From positions 1-64,000 of the forward strand of contig JAUSCD010000030.1 of NCBI GenBank assembly GCA_030651695.1: a DNA stretch of 64,000 nt, written 5' to 3'. The notes below the pieces were generated by a model that was not told where the DNA came from, did no database searches, and worked only from the letters and a program-made list of their open reading frames with translations. This stretch comes from Pseudohongiella sp. GTDB taxonomy: Bacteria > Pseudomonadota > Gammaproteobacteria > Pseudomonadales > Pseudohongiellaceae. Below are positions 29,761 through 39,376 of the stretch, in pieces (within the stretch, counting starts at the first letter, position 1; each line of letters starts with the position of its first letter). The translations under genes were made by a program, and so were the position numbers.

Positions 29761-30387
29761 TTGAAAATCTTGCTCGCGGATGATCATGTGATGTTCCGTC
29801 ACTGTGTCCGGAATCTTCTTGAGTCTGCAGGGATAGAGATTGTGGGCGAAGCATCAGATGGTGCTGATGCATTAAGAATGGTTATGGACTTACAACCTGA
29901 CGCCATTGTGCTGGACGTCAATATGCCATTACAAAACGGCATCGAGGTCGCAAAGGAAATCCGGTTGGCTGGCCTTGAGACCAGGGTGATCATGTTGACG
30001 ATGTATGACGAAGACAACAGTTTCCTGGAAGCATTCCGCGTTGGCGTGCAAGCGTATGTTCTGAAAACCCAGGCGTCAGCAGACCTTGTCCGTGCGGTTC
30101 GCGAAGTAAGTCGCGGCAGGCTGTATTTGAGCCCGGAGTTGACAGCCAAACTGGTAGAAGTCTATCTCAAGCAGGACGATGATGGCAGCGTGCGGTTGTC
30201 GTTCAGAGAGCGGCAGATTCTTCAGCTTGTTGCAGAAGGCACAATTACAAGAGAAATTGCAAGGATGCTCAATCTCTCGGTGAAATCAGTCGAGTCCCAT
30301 CGCAGTCAGTTAATGAAAAAACTCGAAGCTACCAATATTGCCGGACTCGTCCGGCATGCGGTCAGATTGAGAGTTGTCAGTCCCTGA
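29761..30387 (+). CDS. NarL/LuxR-family response regulator (paralogue of preceding)
   Basis: TTG start; ILLADDHVMFRHCVRNLLESAGIEIVGEASDG, AIVLDVNMPLQNG, LSFRERQILQLVAEGTITREIARMLNLSVKSVESHR. Confidence 0.94.
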   Translation: MKILLADDHVMFRHCVRNLLESAGIEIVGEASDGADALRMVMDLQPDAIVLDVNMPLQNGIEVAKEIRLAGLETRVIMLTMYDEDNSFLEAFRVGVQAYVLKTQASADLVRAVREVSRGRLYLSPELTAKLVEVYLKQDDDGSVRLSFRERQILQLVAEGTITREIARMLNLSVKSVESHRSQLMKKLEATNIAGLVRHAVRLRVVSP

Positions 30388-30423
30388 TATATTTTCCGGT
30401 TCCGCTTCATTTGGTCCAAGCGT

Positions 30424-31077
30424 ATGTTACAGGGTTCTATTTTTCATAGAATTGTAAAGAAGCTAAACTCTCCGGGCCTGCAATATCAAAGCTTGATATT
30501 TTTTGCCTACGACATGAAGAAAACTCTCGAGCCTGCAGGCAAATATGTTCTGAGCCGAACTAATGGGGCGCTTGAGTTTCATGCCTTTGATTCGACTTTG
30601 GATCCATTGCTGACAAAGTTGTGTGTGAAGTATCCGGATAAAAGATTCTACAGGCGAATGAAGCATGGATATCAGCACTGTTATGTTTTGATTGATAAAA
30701 ACGAGATCGTGGCTTATGCCTGGGTAACAACGTCGACCTGTTATGTAAGCGAACTGGATTTTATGTTGCCTATAGGCCTGGGTCGATTTTATATCTACGA
30801 CTGCTTTGTTGATGAAGCTTTCAGAGGCAGGGGTTTATACCAGGCCTTACTGGGAAAAATAATTGCGGACTATGCTACTCTACGCTGGCCTGGTCAATTC
30901 ACAGCAGCATGTATAGCAGCCGAGCCGGGGAACATCGCATCGATTCGTGGTATCAGGCGTGCAGGGTTCAAAGAGTTTGCCCGTGCCAGGTATATTCAGA
31001 TTGGCAAAGCTACTCGTTTATATGGTGTTAACACGCTGGTTTCGTTTATGAACTCAACGGCTGATCCACTCAGGTGA
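30424..31077 (+). CDS. GNAT-family N-acetyltransferase
   Basis: YIYDCFVDEAFRGRGLYQALLGKIIADYA acetyl-CoA-binding motif; IRRAGFKEFARARYIQIG. Confidence 0.8.
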   Translation: MLQGSIFHRIVKKLNSPGLQYQSLIFFAYDMKKTLEPAGKYVLSRTNGALEFHAFDSTLDPLLTKLCVKYPDKRFYRRMKHGYQHCYVLIDKNEIVAYAWVTTSTCYVSELDFMLPIGLGRFYIYDCFVDEAFRGRGLYQALLGKIIADYATLRWPGQFTAACIAAEPGNIASIRGIRRAGFKEFARARYIQIGKATRLYGVNTLVSFMNSTADPLR

Positions 31078-31407
31078 GAACGCCATTCGATACCCTACAT
31101 TGCGTACTGTGATGATGAGATTGCCGGCTTCTCCGAGTTTCTTGCGTAGTCTGCCAATGTGTACATCAACGGTGCGGGTTTCAAGCAGGTTAACGTTGCC
31201 ATAACGCCACACTCGTTCCAGCAAGGTGACGCGGCTGATGACTTTTCCGCGCTCCAGCATAAGGGCTTTTAACAGGAGGTATTCGATGTACGTAAGATCA
31301 ACCGCAGCACCGGAAACTGAAACCAGCCACTGTTTTGTGTGGATGGTAATGGAGCCAGCGGACATATTGTCCTGATCGTTTTCACTGATGTCTTGTCGTG
31401 TGCTCAT
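31054..31407 (-). CDS. Stand-alone OmpR/PhoB-type winged-helix DNA-binding protein (no receiver domain)
   Basis: VDLTYIEYLLLKALMLERGKVISRVTLLERVWRYGNVNLLETRTVDVHIGRLRKKLGEAGNLIITVRNVGYRMA; only 117 aa. Confidence 0.88.
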   Translation of the reverse strand: MSTRQDISENDQDNMSAGSITIHTKQWLVSVSGAAVDLTYIEYLLLKALMLERGKVISRVTLLERVWRYGNVNLLETRTVDVHIGRLRKKLGEAGNLIITVRNVGYRMAFSPEWISR

Positions 31408-31508
31408 AGATATTTATTACTACGCTGGATTAGAAGTTGTTACATAGTAGTCCAGAGGGCGTTCTTTCATAAGCAGGTAATTACCCCATTTTCGGGTGAA
31501 CAACAGGT

Positions 31509-32417
31509 GTGTTTGTTATGGTGCGATTGAAATTTTCCATTACGTTGAATTATCAGGTGTTGGATGCAAGCGCTGATTTCATTTTGAATTTCCAGCCGGC
31601 TTTTACAGAACGACAAAAAGTTTTGAATGAGGAACTCCAGATAAACCAGGATAACGCGGCCGTAACGCAGTTGACACGCGCAGACGGTATCCGCTACATA
31701 AAATTGCGGGCTGGCACAGGACCATTGAGTATTTTTTATTCGGGTACTGTCGACATCGATCACTATCAGGAAGATCCGGATTCTTTGCATGAAATGCAAA
31801 TTTCAGAGCTGCCAATCGATGTGATGCCGTTTGTCTATCCCAGTCGTTACTGCCAGTCAGATGAATTGACCGCGTTGGCAAATTTTGAATTTGGTGCGAT
31901 GAAACCAGGCTATCACCGCGTGGTGGCAATTCAGCAGTGGGTTAACCGGCGTATAAAATTCCAGATAGGTAGTTCCGGAAGTACAACAACTGCGCGAGAT
32001 ACCTTGTTGGGGCATGCGGGCGTCTGCCGTGATTTTGCGCACTTGATGATAGCGTTGTGCCGGGCACTAAATATGCCGGCGAGATTTGTATCCGGCATCG
32101 ACTATGGTGCTGACCCAAGTCTGGGCCCAACGGATTTCCACGCTTATGTCGAAGTCATGCTCAGTGGGCGCTGGTATTTATTTGACCCCAGTGATGTCTC
32201 CCCGACTATGGGACTGGTGCGATTGGGGACAGGCAGGGATGCTGCCGATGTGTCGTTCGCCACAGTGTTTGGCAATGTACTGACGCAGTCACCCGTGATT
32301 GAAATCCAGGCTGTGGTTGATGAACAAAATGGATTTTACCTGCCGGTACGTCAACAAAACGCATTGTCGAGTTCGGACAACTTTGTCAGTACGTTTAACG
32401 CAAGTTACGGGAAGTAG
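31509..32417 (+). CDS. Transglutaminase-like family protein
   Basis: GHAGVCRDFAHLMIALCRALNMPARFVSGIDYG ... FHAYVEVMLSGRWYLFDPSD (Cys-His-Asp). Confidence 0.9.
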   Translation: MFVMVRLKFSITLNYQVLDASADFILNFQPAFTERQKVLNEELQINQDNAAVTQLTRADGIRYIKLRAGTGPLSIFYSGTVDIDHYQEDPDSLHEMQISELPIDVMPFVYPSRYCQSDELTALANFEFGAMKPGYHRVVAIQQWVNRRIKFQIGSSGSTTTARDTLLGHAGVCRDFAHLMIALCRALNMPARFVSGIDYGADPSLGPTDFHAYVEVMLSGRWYLFDPSDVSPTMGLVRLGTGRDAADVSFATVFGNVLTQSPVIEIQAVVDEQNGFYLPVRQQNALSSSDNFVSTFNASYGK

Positions 32418-33127
32418 CGTCGCTGATCTTCGGCAATGGAGGCGTAGCAGGAGCATGACGCTTCCTCCAGCCCGCGACGATTCAGTATTGAGATATCGCC
32501 GCGTGAATAACTGATCAATTCTTTCTGTTGTAATGCGCTCGCTGCGATGCTGACCGCACTGCGCTGCACGCCCAACATTTCCGAGAGGAATTGCTGGGTC
32601 AGAAAAAATTTGTCCGTATCAGAGCGGTCATGAGCCATCAGCAGCCAGCGCGCAAGACGGCTGCTGACTTCATGATAGTGTGTGCAGCCAGCTGTCCGGC
32701 TGAGCTGGGTCATGAGCACGTACAGGTAGCGTTTTACGATGGCCTGAAACAAGGTGCCATCCCTGGATAGTTCGTCGAACGTTGTGGCGAGCATTCTCAG
32801 GGCGGCGCCTTTTAGCTGCACGACGCCGTGCGCGGGCGCATCGCTGACGCCAAGAATTTTTGTCGCGCCTAACATGCCTTCCTTGCCAATCATGGCAAGC
32901 TCCATTGGCGGTTGCTCATCGACATCCACGACCAGCGATATAAGCCCGGAAATCGGGAAGTAGACGTATTTGGCGATCTTGCCTCGTTCGAATAGAATTT
33001 CACCAAGTCCCAGATTAATGGTCTCGGTGTTAGTTAAAAGCAGTTGTTTTTCATCGTCAGGAAGCGCGTCCAGCAACCGATTGGTTGGGCGGCTTAAGCC
33101 ATTTCCAATCATTCCAGCATCCTGCAA
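32405..33127 (-). CDS. Crp/Fnr-family transcriptional regulator
   Basis: cNMP-binding fold (GEILFERGKIAKYVYFPISGLISLVV) and HTH (FLSEMLGVQRSAVSIAASALQQKELISYSRGDISIL). Confidence 0.9.
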   Translation of the reverse strand: MQDAGMIGNGLSRPTNRLLDALPDDEKQLLLTNTETINLGLGEILFERGKIAKYVYFPISGLISLVVDVDEQPPMELAMIGKEGMLGATKILGVSDAPAHGVVQLKGAALRMLATTFDELSRDGTLFQAIVKRYLYVLMTQLSRTAGCTHYHEVSSRLARWLLMAHDRSDTDKFFLTQQFLSEMLGVQRSAVSIAASALQQKELISYSRGDISILNRRGLEEASCSCYASIAEDQRRYFP

Positions 33128-33247
33128 TCACCGCACACTTTTTATGGCGCGGATACTTGCGCTCTAGTTCGTTCCGGGAGTGAGTATGGCTGACAGCGGG
33201 CAATTTGTATGTTCGACACCATACCTAAAGAGAAAAATACTGTTTTT

Positions 33248-33997
33248 TTATCGATACTGGTTGTGGAAAAGCCGTTCAGCTTCCTTTTTTACCACCTCGT
33301 AACATTCACAGCTCAGCCGCTCCAGTTTGTCCCTGTCAATGACCTTGATCTTCCCGCGGCTATATGTGATGACACCCAGTTTTTGTAGTTTGCCAGCTGC
33401 TTCGGTAACCCCCTCGCGGCGTACACCCAGCATGTTGGCGATCAACTCCTGCGTCATTTTCAGTTGGTTACCGCTGAGCCTGTCCAAAGACAATAACAGC
33501 CAGCGGCACAGTTGCTGGTCTACCGTGTGATGCCGGTTGCAGACAGCGGTCTGTGCCATCTGTGTGATCAGTGATTGTGTGTATTTGAGCAACAGGGCAA
33601 GCAGATCGCCATGTCTATTGAACTCTTTCATCAGTGCATGGTTGCTCAGTTTGTAGCCCTGGCCTGCACTTTGCACGACTGCACGGCTAGGCGTGCTATC
33701 ACCCCCCATAAAGCGTGAGATCCCCACCATGCCGTCCCTGCCGACAACGGATATTTCTGCCGAAGCGCCATTTTCCATCACGTACAGCAAAGACACAATA
33801 GAATTGGTTGGAAAAATGACATGATTCATTTTGCAATCGGGTTCGTACAGGACTTTTCCCAGTGGTAAGTCGATCGGTTCCATTTCCGGGAACAGGCGCT
33901 CCTGAGTGTCCGGCTGCAGCATGGCCAGCAACTGGTTCTGGCAGATGCTGTCACTATTTACTTCTGAACAAAGTCGATCATTGAGTGTGGCAGCCAT
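33248..33997 (-). CDS. Crp/Fnr-family transcriptional regulator (paralogue)
   Basis: LGKVLYEPDCKMNHVIFPTNSIVSLLYVM; LIANMLGVRREGVTEAAGKLQKLGVITYSRGKIKVID. Confidence 0.9.
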   Translation of the reverse strand: MAATLNDRLCSEVNSDSICQNQLLAMLQPDTQERLFPEMEPIDLPLGKVLYEPDCKMNHVIFPTNSIVSLLYVMENGASAEISVVGRDGMVGISRFMGGDSTPSRAVVQSAGQGYKLSNHALMKEFNRHGDLLALLLKYTQSLITQMAQTAVCNRHHTVDQQLCRWLLLSLDRLSGNQLKMTQELIANMLGVRREGVTEAAGKLQKLGVITYSRGKIKVIDRDKLERLSCECYEVVKKEAERLFHNQYR

Positions 33998-34083
33998 GCG
34001 CGCCCCCGCGGTGTATTAATCGCAAGGCTGTAGTGTAAACGTGGCACCTCTTTTGCTATGTGCGTTGCCGCGCATTAAATCTT

Positions 34084-34587
34084 TCAATTCGCTGCAGCCA
34101 GCTGTGTAAGCAGCTGATTGATCTGCTGAGTCAGTGCGCGGTCGTTGCCAGCGAAGCTGAGCGCGCGCCGCGCAAACCCCTCCGCTTCGCTGTACTGTCT
34201 CTGGACATAACGGATATTGGCCAGCCGATACCAGAGGTAGGCGTCGCGGGGGCTGATGCGCAGTGCGCGTTCACTTAACGCAGCCGCACGTTCCAGATCT
34301 CCTGCGGCCATGGCTTCATCCACTGACGCGAGCAGCGTAGATGCTGGTGTTGCAGGCTCTGTCCGGCGTTGAGGTATCGTTTCCGGCGCCGGAGTAGTGG
34401 GTCTGGGGGCAGGCTCCACGCGGATCGGTTCAGGGCTTGTGATGACCGGTGCCGACGTTGCAACAGGTGCAGATTCTGTCACCACAGCCGGCGTGCTGGT
34501 GGACACAGGCGCTTGAGGACTGTAGGTGGCGCAGGCGCTCAAGGCGCTGAGAGACAGAAGCACTGATACTCGTAACATCATGGTCAA
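34084..34587 (-). CDS. TPR-containing lipoprotein
   Basis: Lipobox LSLSALSAC; AERALRISPRDAYLWYRLANIRYVQRQYSEAEGFARRALSFAGND. Confidence 0.8.
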   Translation of the reverse strand: MTMMLRVSVLLSLSALSACATYSPQAPVSTSTPAVVTESAPVATSAPVITSPEPIRVEPAPRPTTPAPETIPQRRTEPATPASTLLASVDEAMAAGDLERAAALSERALRISPRDAYLWYRLANIRYVQRQYSEAEGFARRALSFAGNDRALTQQINQLLTQLAAAN

Positions 34588-36905
34588 AGATTCCTGAGAC
34601 GGTCAAAAATTCGCTCTATCACTGAGTCACCACTTTCGCAATTGACGGAAGGGGCGGCAGATTGTCCTTCACGCAACGGCAGCATGAGTGGGGAGCGACA
34701 GTCACGCGCGGATTCGTTTCTTGTTGCCTGCGCAGATACACGTTGCCAGCTGACATCGGCCGGGGCGATGTTCTGGCGAGGCTGAATTTCCACCCTGTTC
34801 ATAATATCCGTCCATACCCGCAAGGCGCCAGATGACCCCGTCAATCCGGTTTCGCGGTTGTCATCGTGTCCCAGCCAGACTACGCCCACCAGATCGCCGC
34901 CGTAACCGGCAAACCAGCTATCACGCAGATCATTGGTGGTGCCGGTTTTTCCTGCCAGTGGCAGTCTTCTGTCAAGACGATTAAGCATGGCCCGGGCAGT
35001 GCCGCGCTCAAACACACCTTGCATTGCCCACTCAAGCTGAAACATGGATGTCGGGTCGGCAACCTGTTCGCTGCCAATACCATAACGCGCAAGACGCTCA
35101 CCAGAGCCGGTTGTAACAGCTTCCACCGCACGCAAGGGAGAGCGGAACCCGTTGCTGGCCAGTGTCTGATACATCCCGGCAACCTGCAGGGGAGTCATAT
35201 TGACCGACCCCAGCAACACTGAAGGGTAGGGCTGTACCGGACCATCAAAACCCAGTTTGCGCAGAGTGTTAATAACATTCGGCACGCCGATTTCCATACC
35301 AAGATCAACGGTAGCCAGGTTCATCGAACGTTGCAGGGCATCAAACAGGTAGACGTCGCCATACATCTGGTTGTCGTAATTGCGCGGCGTCCAGGTATCC
35401 CTGTTATTGAGCGGAATGGTCACGGGTTCATCTTTTAAGACGGAGGCCAATGTATATCTGCCGGTTTCCAGCGCGGTCAGCATCACAGCGGGCTTGACCA
35501 GTGAGCCAATAGGACGGGAAGCCCGCATGGCCCGGTTGAATCCGGTGTAACCGGACCGGCGACTTCCTGCCAGGGCACGGACTTCACCCGTGCTGGCGTC
35601 TGTGATCACCATGGCAGCCTCCAGAGCGTCGCCGGCGGGAGATCCGGGCGATGCCGGGACTTCAACAGCGGCGACCGCGTCATTGAGCGCAGTCTCCATG
35701 GTGTTCTGTACGCGCAGATCCAGCGTGGTGAAAATACGCAGGCCTTCAGTTTGTAAGGCGTCAGCATCGTAGTCGCGTGCCAGATCGGCGCGCACCAGCT
35801 CCATAAACGCGGGGTATCCGCTGCCTCGTTGTGCGGGGCGCTCAGCGACCTGCAAAGGCCGCGCCCGCGCCTGATCAAATTGCGCCTGCGTAATATAGCC
35901 CTGGTTTACCATCTGCGATAACACCACATTGCGACGCTCTACCGCACGCTGCGGATTGCGGCGCGGATGATAATAAGACGCCCCGCGCGGTAAGCCTGCC
36001 AGTAATGCCAGATCTTCCAGCGGGAGTTCCATCAGAGGGCGGCCGAAGTAGTGTTCAGCTGCCAGCGCGAATCCATGGATGGCGCGGCTGCCTTCCTGTC
36101 CCAGGAAAACCTCGTTCATGTACGCCGCCAGGATTTCATCTTTGCTGAAATGAATTTCCAGCGACAGCGCCATCAACGCCTCTTCAACCTTGCGTCTGAA
36201 GGTGCGGTCCTGCGTCAGATAAAGGTTTTTAACCAATTGCTGAGTCAGCGTGCTGCCGCCCTGAACAATGCCCCCTGCGCGCAGATTGGTAACGAAGGCG
36301 CGCATGATGCCAATAGGGTCTATGCCAAAATGGCTGTAAAAGCGGTGATCTTCCACTGCCACCACCGCGTTCAGCAGATCAGGCGGCACGTCGTTTAATG
36401 TCAGTGGCAGGCGATCTTCACCGGTATCGGGGTTGATCTGGGCAATTTCTACCGGCTCCAGTCTGACCAGAGCCAGCTCCCCGGTGTTCTGGTCGCCTCG
36501 CAGGCTGTCGATACGACGGCCCAGAAAATTCACATCAACATAAATACTGGGTTCTTCGCCATCCCAGAAGTCAAAGCCCCGGGTCCACAGGCGCACGCGG
36601 CTGTCACCGGCAGAGTACTCGCCAGGGCCACTGATGTTGCTGGAGCGCCGGTAACCCAGGCGTTGCAGGGTATCGCTCAGATCGGCGATATTCAGCTGCG
36701 CGCCGGCGTATAGCTCGACCGGGCGGGCATAGATACGGGCAGGAAGCGACCACTGCAGTGCCTCAAAATCACGTCGGATCTTGATATCGATAAACACACA
36801 CCAGATGGCAACAGCCACTGTGGCTGCCAGAAAAAGCTTTAACAGCAGACGGGGCAGGAAGCGTTTGGTCTGCTGCTTTTTACGTGAAACTCGGCGTTTG
36901 GTCAT
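34584..36905 (-). CDS. mrcB: Penicillin-binding protein 1B (bifunctional transglycosylase/transpeptidase)
   Basis: AVEDHRFYSHFGIDPIGIMRA, GGSTLTQQLVKNLYLTQDRTFRRKVEEALMAL, RASRPIGSLVKPAV, LAGKTGTTNDLRDSWFAGYGG. Confidence 0.95.
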   Translation of the reverse strand: MTKRRVSRKKQQTKRFLPRLLLKLFLAATVAVAIWCVFIDIKIRRDFEALQWSLPARIYARPVELYAGAQLNIADLSDTLQRLGYRRSSNISGPGEYSAGDSRVRLWTRGFDFWDGEEPSIYVDVNFLGRRIDSLRGDQNTGELALVRLEPVEIAQINPDTGEDRLPLTLNDVPPDLLNAVVAVEDHRFYSHFGIDPIGIMRAFVTNLRAGGIVQGGSTLTQQLVKNLYLTQDRTFRRKVEEALMALSLEIHFSKDEILAAYMNEVFLGQEGSRAIHGFALAAEHYFGRPLMELPLEDLALLAGLPRGASYYHPRRNPQRAVERRNVVLSQMVNQGYITQAQFDQARARPLQVAERPAQRGSGYPAFMELVRADLARDYDADALQTEGLRIFTTLDLRVQNTMETALNDAVAAVEVPASPGSPAGDALEAAMVITDASTGEVRALAGSRRSGYTGFNRAMRASRPIGSLVKPAVMLTALETGRYTLASVLKDEPVTIPLNNRDTWTPRNYDNQMYGDVYLFDALQRSMNLATVDLGMEIGVPNVINTLRKLGFDGPVQPYPSVLLGSVNMTPLQVAGMYQTLASNGFRSPLRAVEAVTTGSGERLARYGIGSEQVADPTSMFQLEWAMQGVFERGTARAMLNRLDRRLPLAGKTGTTNDLRDSWFAGYGGDLVGVVWLGHDDNRETGLTGSSGALRVWTDIMNRVEIQPRQNIAPADVSWQRVSAQATRNESARDCRSPLMLPLREGQSAAPSVNCESGDSVIERIFDRLRNL

Positions 36906-37068
36906 AGGCGCGCATTATGCCACCTGAGGCGATAAATAAAAAACGGTGAAAAATGTCGGAATCCCGGTCAAATAAGACGAACGAGCGATATTTTTATTCC
37001 ATACGCCCGATTTTTGGGTAAGCTCCATCTGAATGCCGGTTTTATTGATAAATAAAGGATATTCAGGC

Positions 37069-37170
37069 ATGAAAATCATTAGTTTGGTTGCTGCAGCTTT
37101 TTCTATTATTTTAGCGGCTGCCGCTGTTTCACTTCAGTTAACGTTTGCAGGTAATCAAAATGACTATTAA
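37069..37170 (+). CDS. Small signal-peptide-like ORF overlapping the M3 peptidase start
   Basis: MKIISLVAAAFSIILAAAAVSLQLTFAGNQNDY* (33 aa), below ORF-track size cutoff; preceded by aaaggat; stop overlaps downstream ATG at 37160. Confidence 0.45.
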   Translation: MKIISLVAAAFSIILAAAAVSLQLTFAGNQNDY

Positions 37171-39376
37171 GAAACGCGCCTCGACGCACACAAAGATGGC
37201 AGTAAAAACTGTCAGCTCGGCACTTGTACTGTCGCTGGCGCTGAGCCAGTGCAGTCAGGAAAGTCCGACCAATTCAGTAGTTGAGGTGTCAGATCCGGCG
37301 GTTAGCGATCAGGCCCCGCCCGCAGACATGGCAAATCCTCTGTTACAGGCAAGCGGCCTGCCTTATGACATGCCGGCCTTTGACCGGATTCGTAATGAGC
37401 ATTACCTGCCCGCATACGAACAGGCCATGCAGATCAATCAAGCTGAGATTCAGGCAATTGCGACACTGGAAGATGAACCGAATTTCGACAACACCATCGT
37501 TGCCATGGAGCGCGCAGGAGAAGATCTGTCACGGGTAGCCCGCATCTTCAACAACGTGAATGGCGCTCATACCAATCCGGAGATGCAGGCAGTGCAACGG
37601 GAGCTGGCTCCAAGACTGGCCGCGCACAGCGATTCTATTTCACTTAATGACAGTCTGTTCCAGCGTGTAAGCGCGGTGTATGAGCAGCGCGATCAACTGT
37701 CGCTGGATCCGGAGTCGCATCGCCTGTTGGAACGTTACTACACTGACTTTGTACGCAGTGGTGCCATGCTGGATGAGCAGCAGAAAGATCGTCTGCGCGA
37801 GATCAATGCTGAGCTCGCGCGTCTGGGAGCACAGTTCAGCCAGAATGTGCTGGCTGAAGTGAATGCGTCTGCTGTTGTGGTTGATACACGCGAAGAGCTG
37901 GCCGGGCTGTCCGACGCGGAAATCCAGGCGGCGGCCGATGAGGCCCGGAACCGTGGTCTTGATGGCAAATACGTCATCACATTACTTAACACCAGCGGCC
38001 AGCCGCCATTGTCATCGCTGGAAAACCGGGCGCTGCGTGAGCGCATTCAGCAAACGTCTATTGCGCGTGGCAGCCGTGGCGGGGAGTTTGAGACCACCGG
38101 TATTCTGTCGGACACTTTAAAACTGCGTGCCGAGCGGGCACAGATGTTGGGTTTCGCCACACATGCAGATTTTGTGCTGGCTGAGCAGACAGCCGGAAGT
38201 GTGCAGGTGGTAAATGATCTGCTGTCTGGCATGGCGCCGGTAGCGGTAGCAAACGCGCGGGCAGAAGGCGCCGAGATTCAACGCATCATCAATGAGACTG
38301 AAGCACAGCCGTTTGAGCTGCAGGCCTGGGACTGGGATTTTTATGCGGAAAAAGTGCGGCGTGAACGTTATGCCTTTGACGAGTCCGAGGTGCGTCCGTA
38401 CTTTGAGTTGAGCAGTGTGTTGCAGAACGGTGTGTTCTATGCGGCAGGCCAGGTTTTCGGACTGACATTTACCCGTCGTCATGATCTGCCAACCTACCAT
38501 CCTGATGTCGAAGTCTGGGAAGTGTTTGACCGTGACGGACAGGGTCTTGGCATTATGCTGGGCGATTTCTATTCGCGCGGCAGCAAGCGTGGTGGTGCCT
38601 GGATGAACAGCTACAACATGCAGAGTGGATTGCTGGGCGGAAGTAAAGTGATTGGTAATCATCTGAATATAACCAAGCCGCCGGCAGGCGAACCCACGCT
38701 GATGACTTTCGATGAGGTGACCACCTTATTCCACGAATTTGGTCATGTGTTACACGGGCTGTTCTCTGACGTGACGTACCCGCGTTTTGCCGGTACCGCT
38801 GTGCCACGGGACTTTGTTGAATTCCCGTCACAAGTTAATGAAATGTGGGCGACATGGCCACAAGTGCTGGAGAACTACGCCCGTCACTATCAAACCGGCG
38901 AGCGTATTCCACAGGAGTTGCTCGACAAGGTGATGGAGGCCGCGCAGTTTAACGAAGGTTTCCGCACCACTGAATATCTTGGCGCATCAATTATTGACAT
39001 GGCGCTGCATCAGTTACTCCCGGAGCAGATCCCGGCCGGTGATCAGATCATGGAATTTGAAGCGGGTGTATTGCGTGATGCCGGTCTGGATTACGCGCCG
39101 GTACCACCACGGTATCGTGCGCCTTACTTCTCTCACATCATGGGTGGTTATGCGGCAGGTTATTACTCCTATATCTGGAGTGAGGTGCTGGATGCCGATG
39201 CCGTGCAATGGTTTGTCGAAAACGGCGGCATGCGAAGAGAAAACGGTGATCACTTCCGTAATACTTTGCTTTCGCTTGGTGGTAGCGAAGAGGCGATGAC
39301 CATTTATCGCAACTTTGCCGGGCGCGAACCCGATATGAGTCATATGTTACGTCGCCGCGGATTGCTGAATGAGTAA
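37160..39376 (+). CDS. dcp: M3-family metallopeptidase (peptidyl-dipeptidase Dcp-like)
   Basis: LFHEFGHVLHGLFSDVTYPRFAGTAVPRDFVEFPSQ; NPLLQASGLPYDMPAFDRIRNEHYLPAYEQAM. Confidence 0.94.
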   Translation: MTIKKRASTHTKMAVKTVSSALVLSLALSQCSQESPTNSVVEVSDPAVSDQAPPADMANPLLQASGLPYDMPAFDRIRNEHYLPAYEQAMQINQAEIQAIATLEDEPNFDNTIVAMERAGEDLSRVARIFNNVNGAHTNPEMQAVQRELAPRLAAHSDSISLNDSLFQRVSAVYEQRDQLSLDPESHRLLERYYTDFVRSGAMLDEQQKDRLREINAELARLGAQFSQNVLAEVNASAVVVDTREELAGLSDAEIQAAADEARNRGLDGKYVITLLNTSGQPPLSSLENRALRERIQQTSIARGSRGGEFETTGILSDTLKLRAERAQMLGFATHADFVLAEQTAGSVQVVNDLLSGMAPVAVANARAEGAEIQRIINETEAQPFELQAWDWDFYAEKVRRERYAFDESEVRPYFELSSVLQNGVFYAAGQVFGLTFTRRHDLPTYHPDVEVWEVFDRDGQGLGIMLGDFYSRGSKRGGAWMNSYNMQSGLLGGSKVIGNHLNITKPPAGEPTLMTFDEVTTLFHEFGHVLHGLFSDVTYPRFAGTAVPRDFVEFPSQVNEMWATWPQVLENYARHYQTGERIPQELLDKVMEAAQFNEGFRTTEYLGASIIDMALHQLLPEQIPAGDQIMEFEAGVLRDAGLDYAPVPPRYRAPYFSHIMGGYAAGYYSYIWSEVLDADAVQWFVENGGMRRENGDHFRNTLLSLGGSEEAMTIYRNFAGREPDMSHMLRRRGLLNE

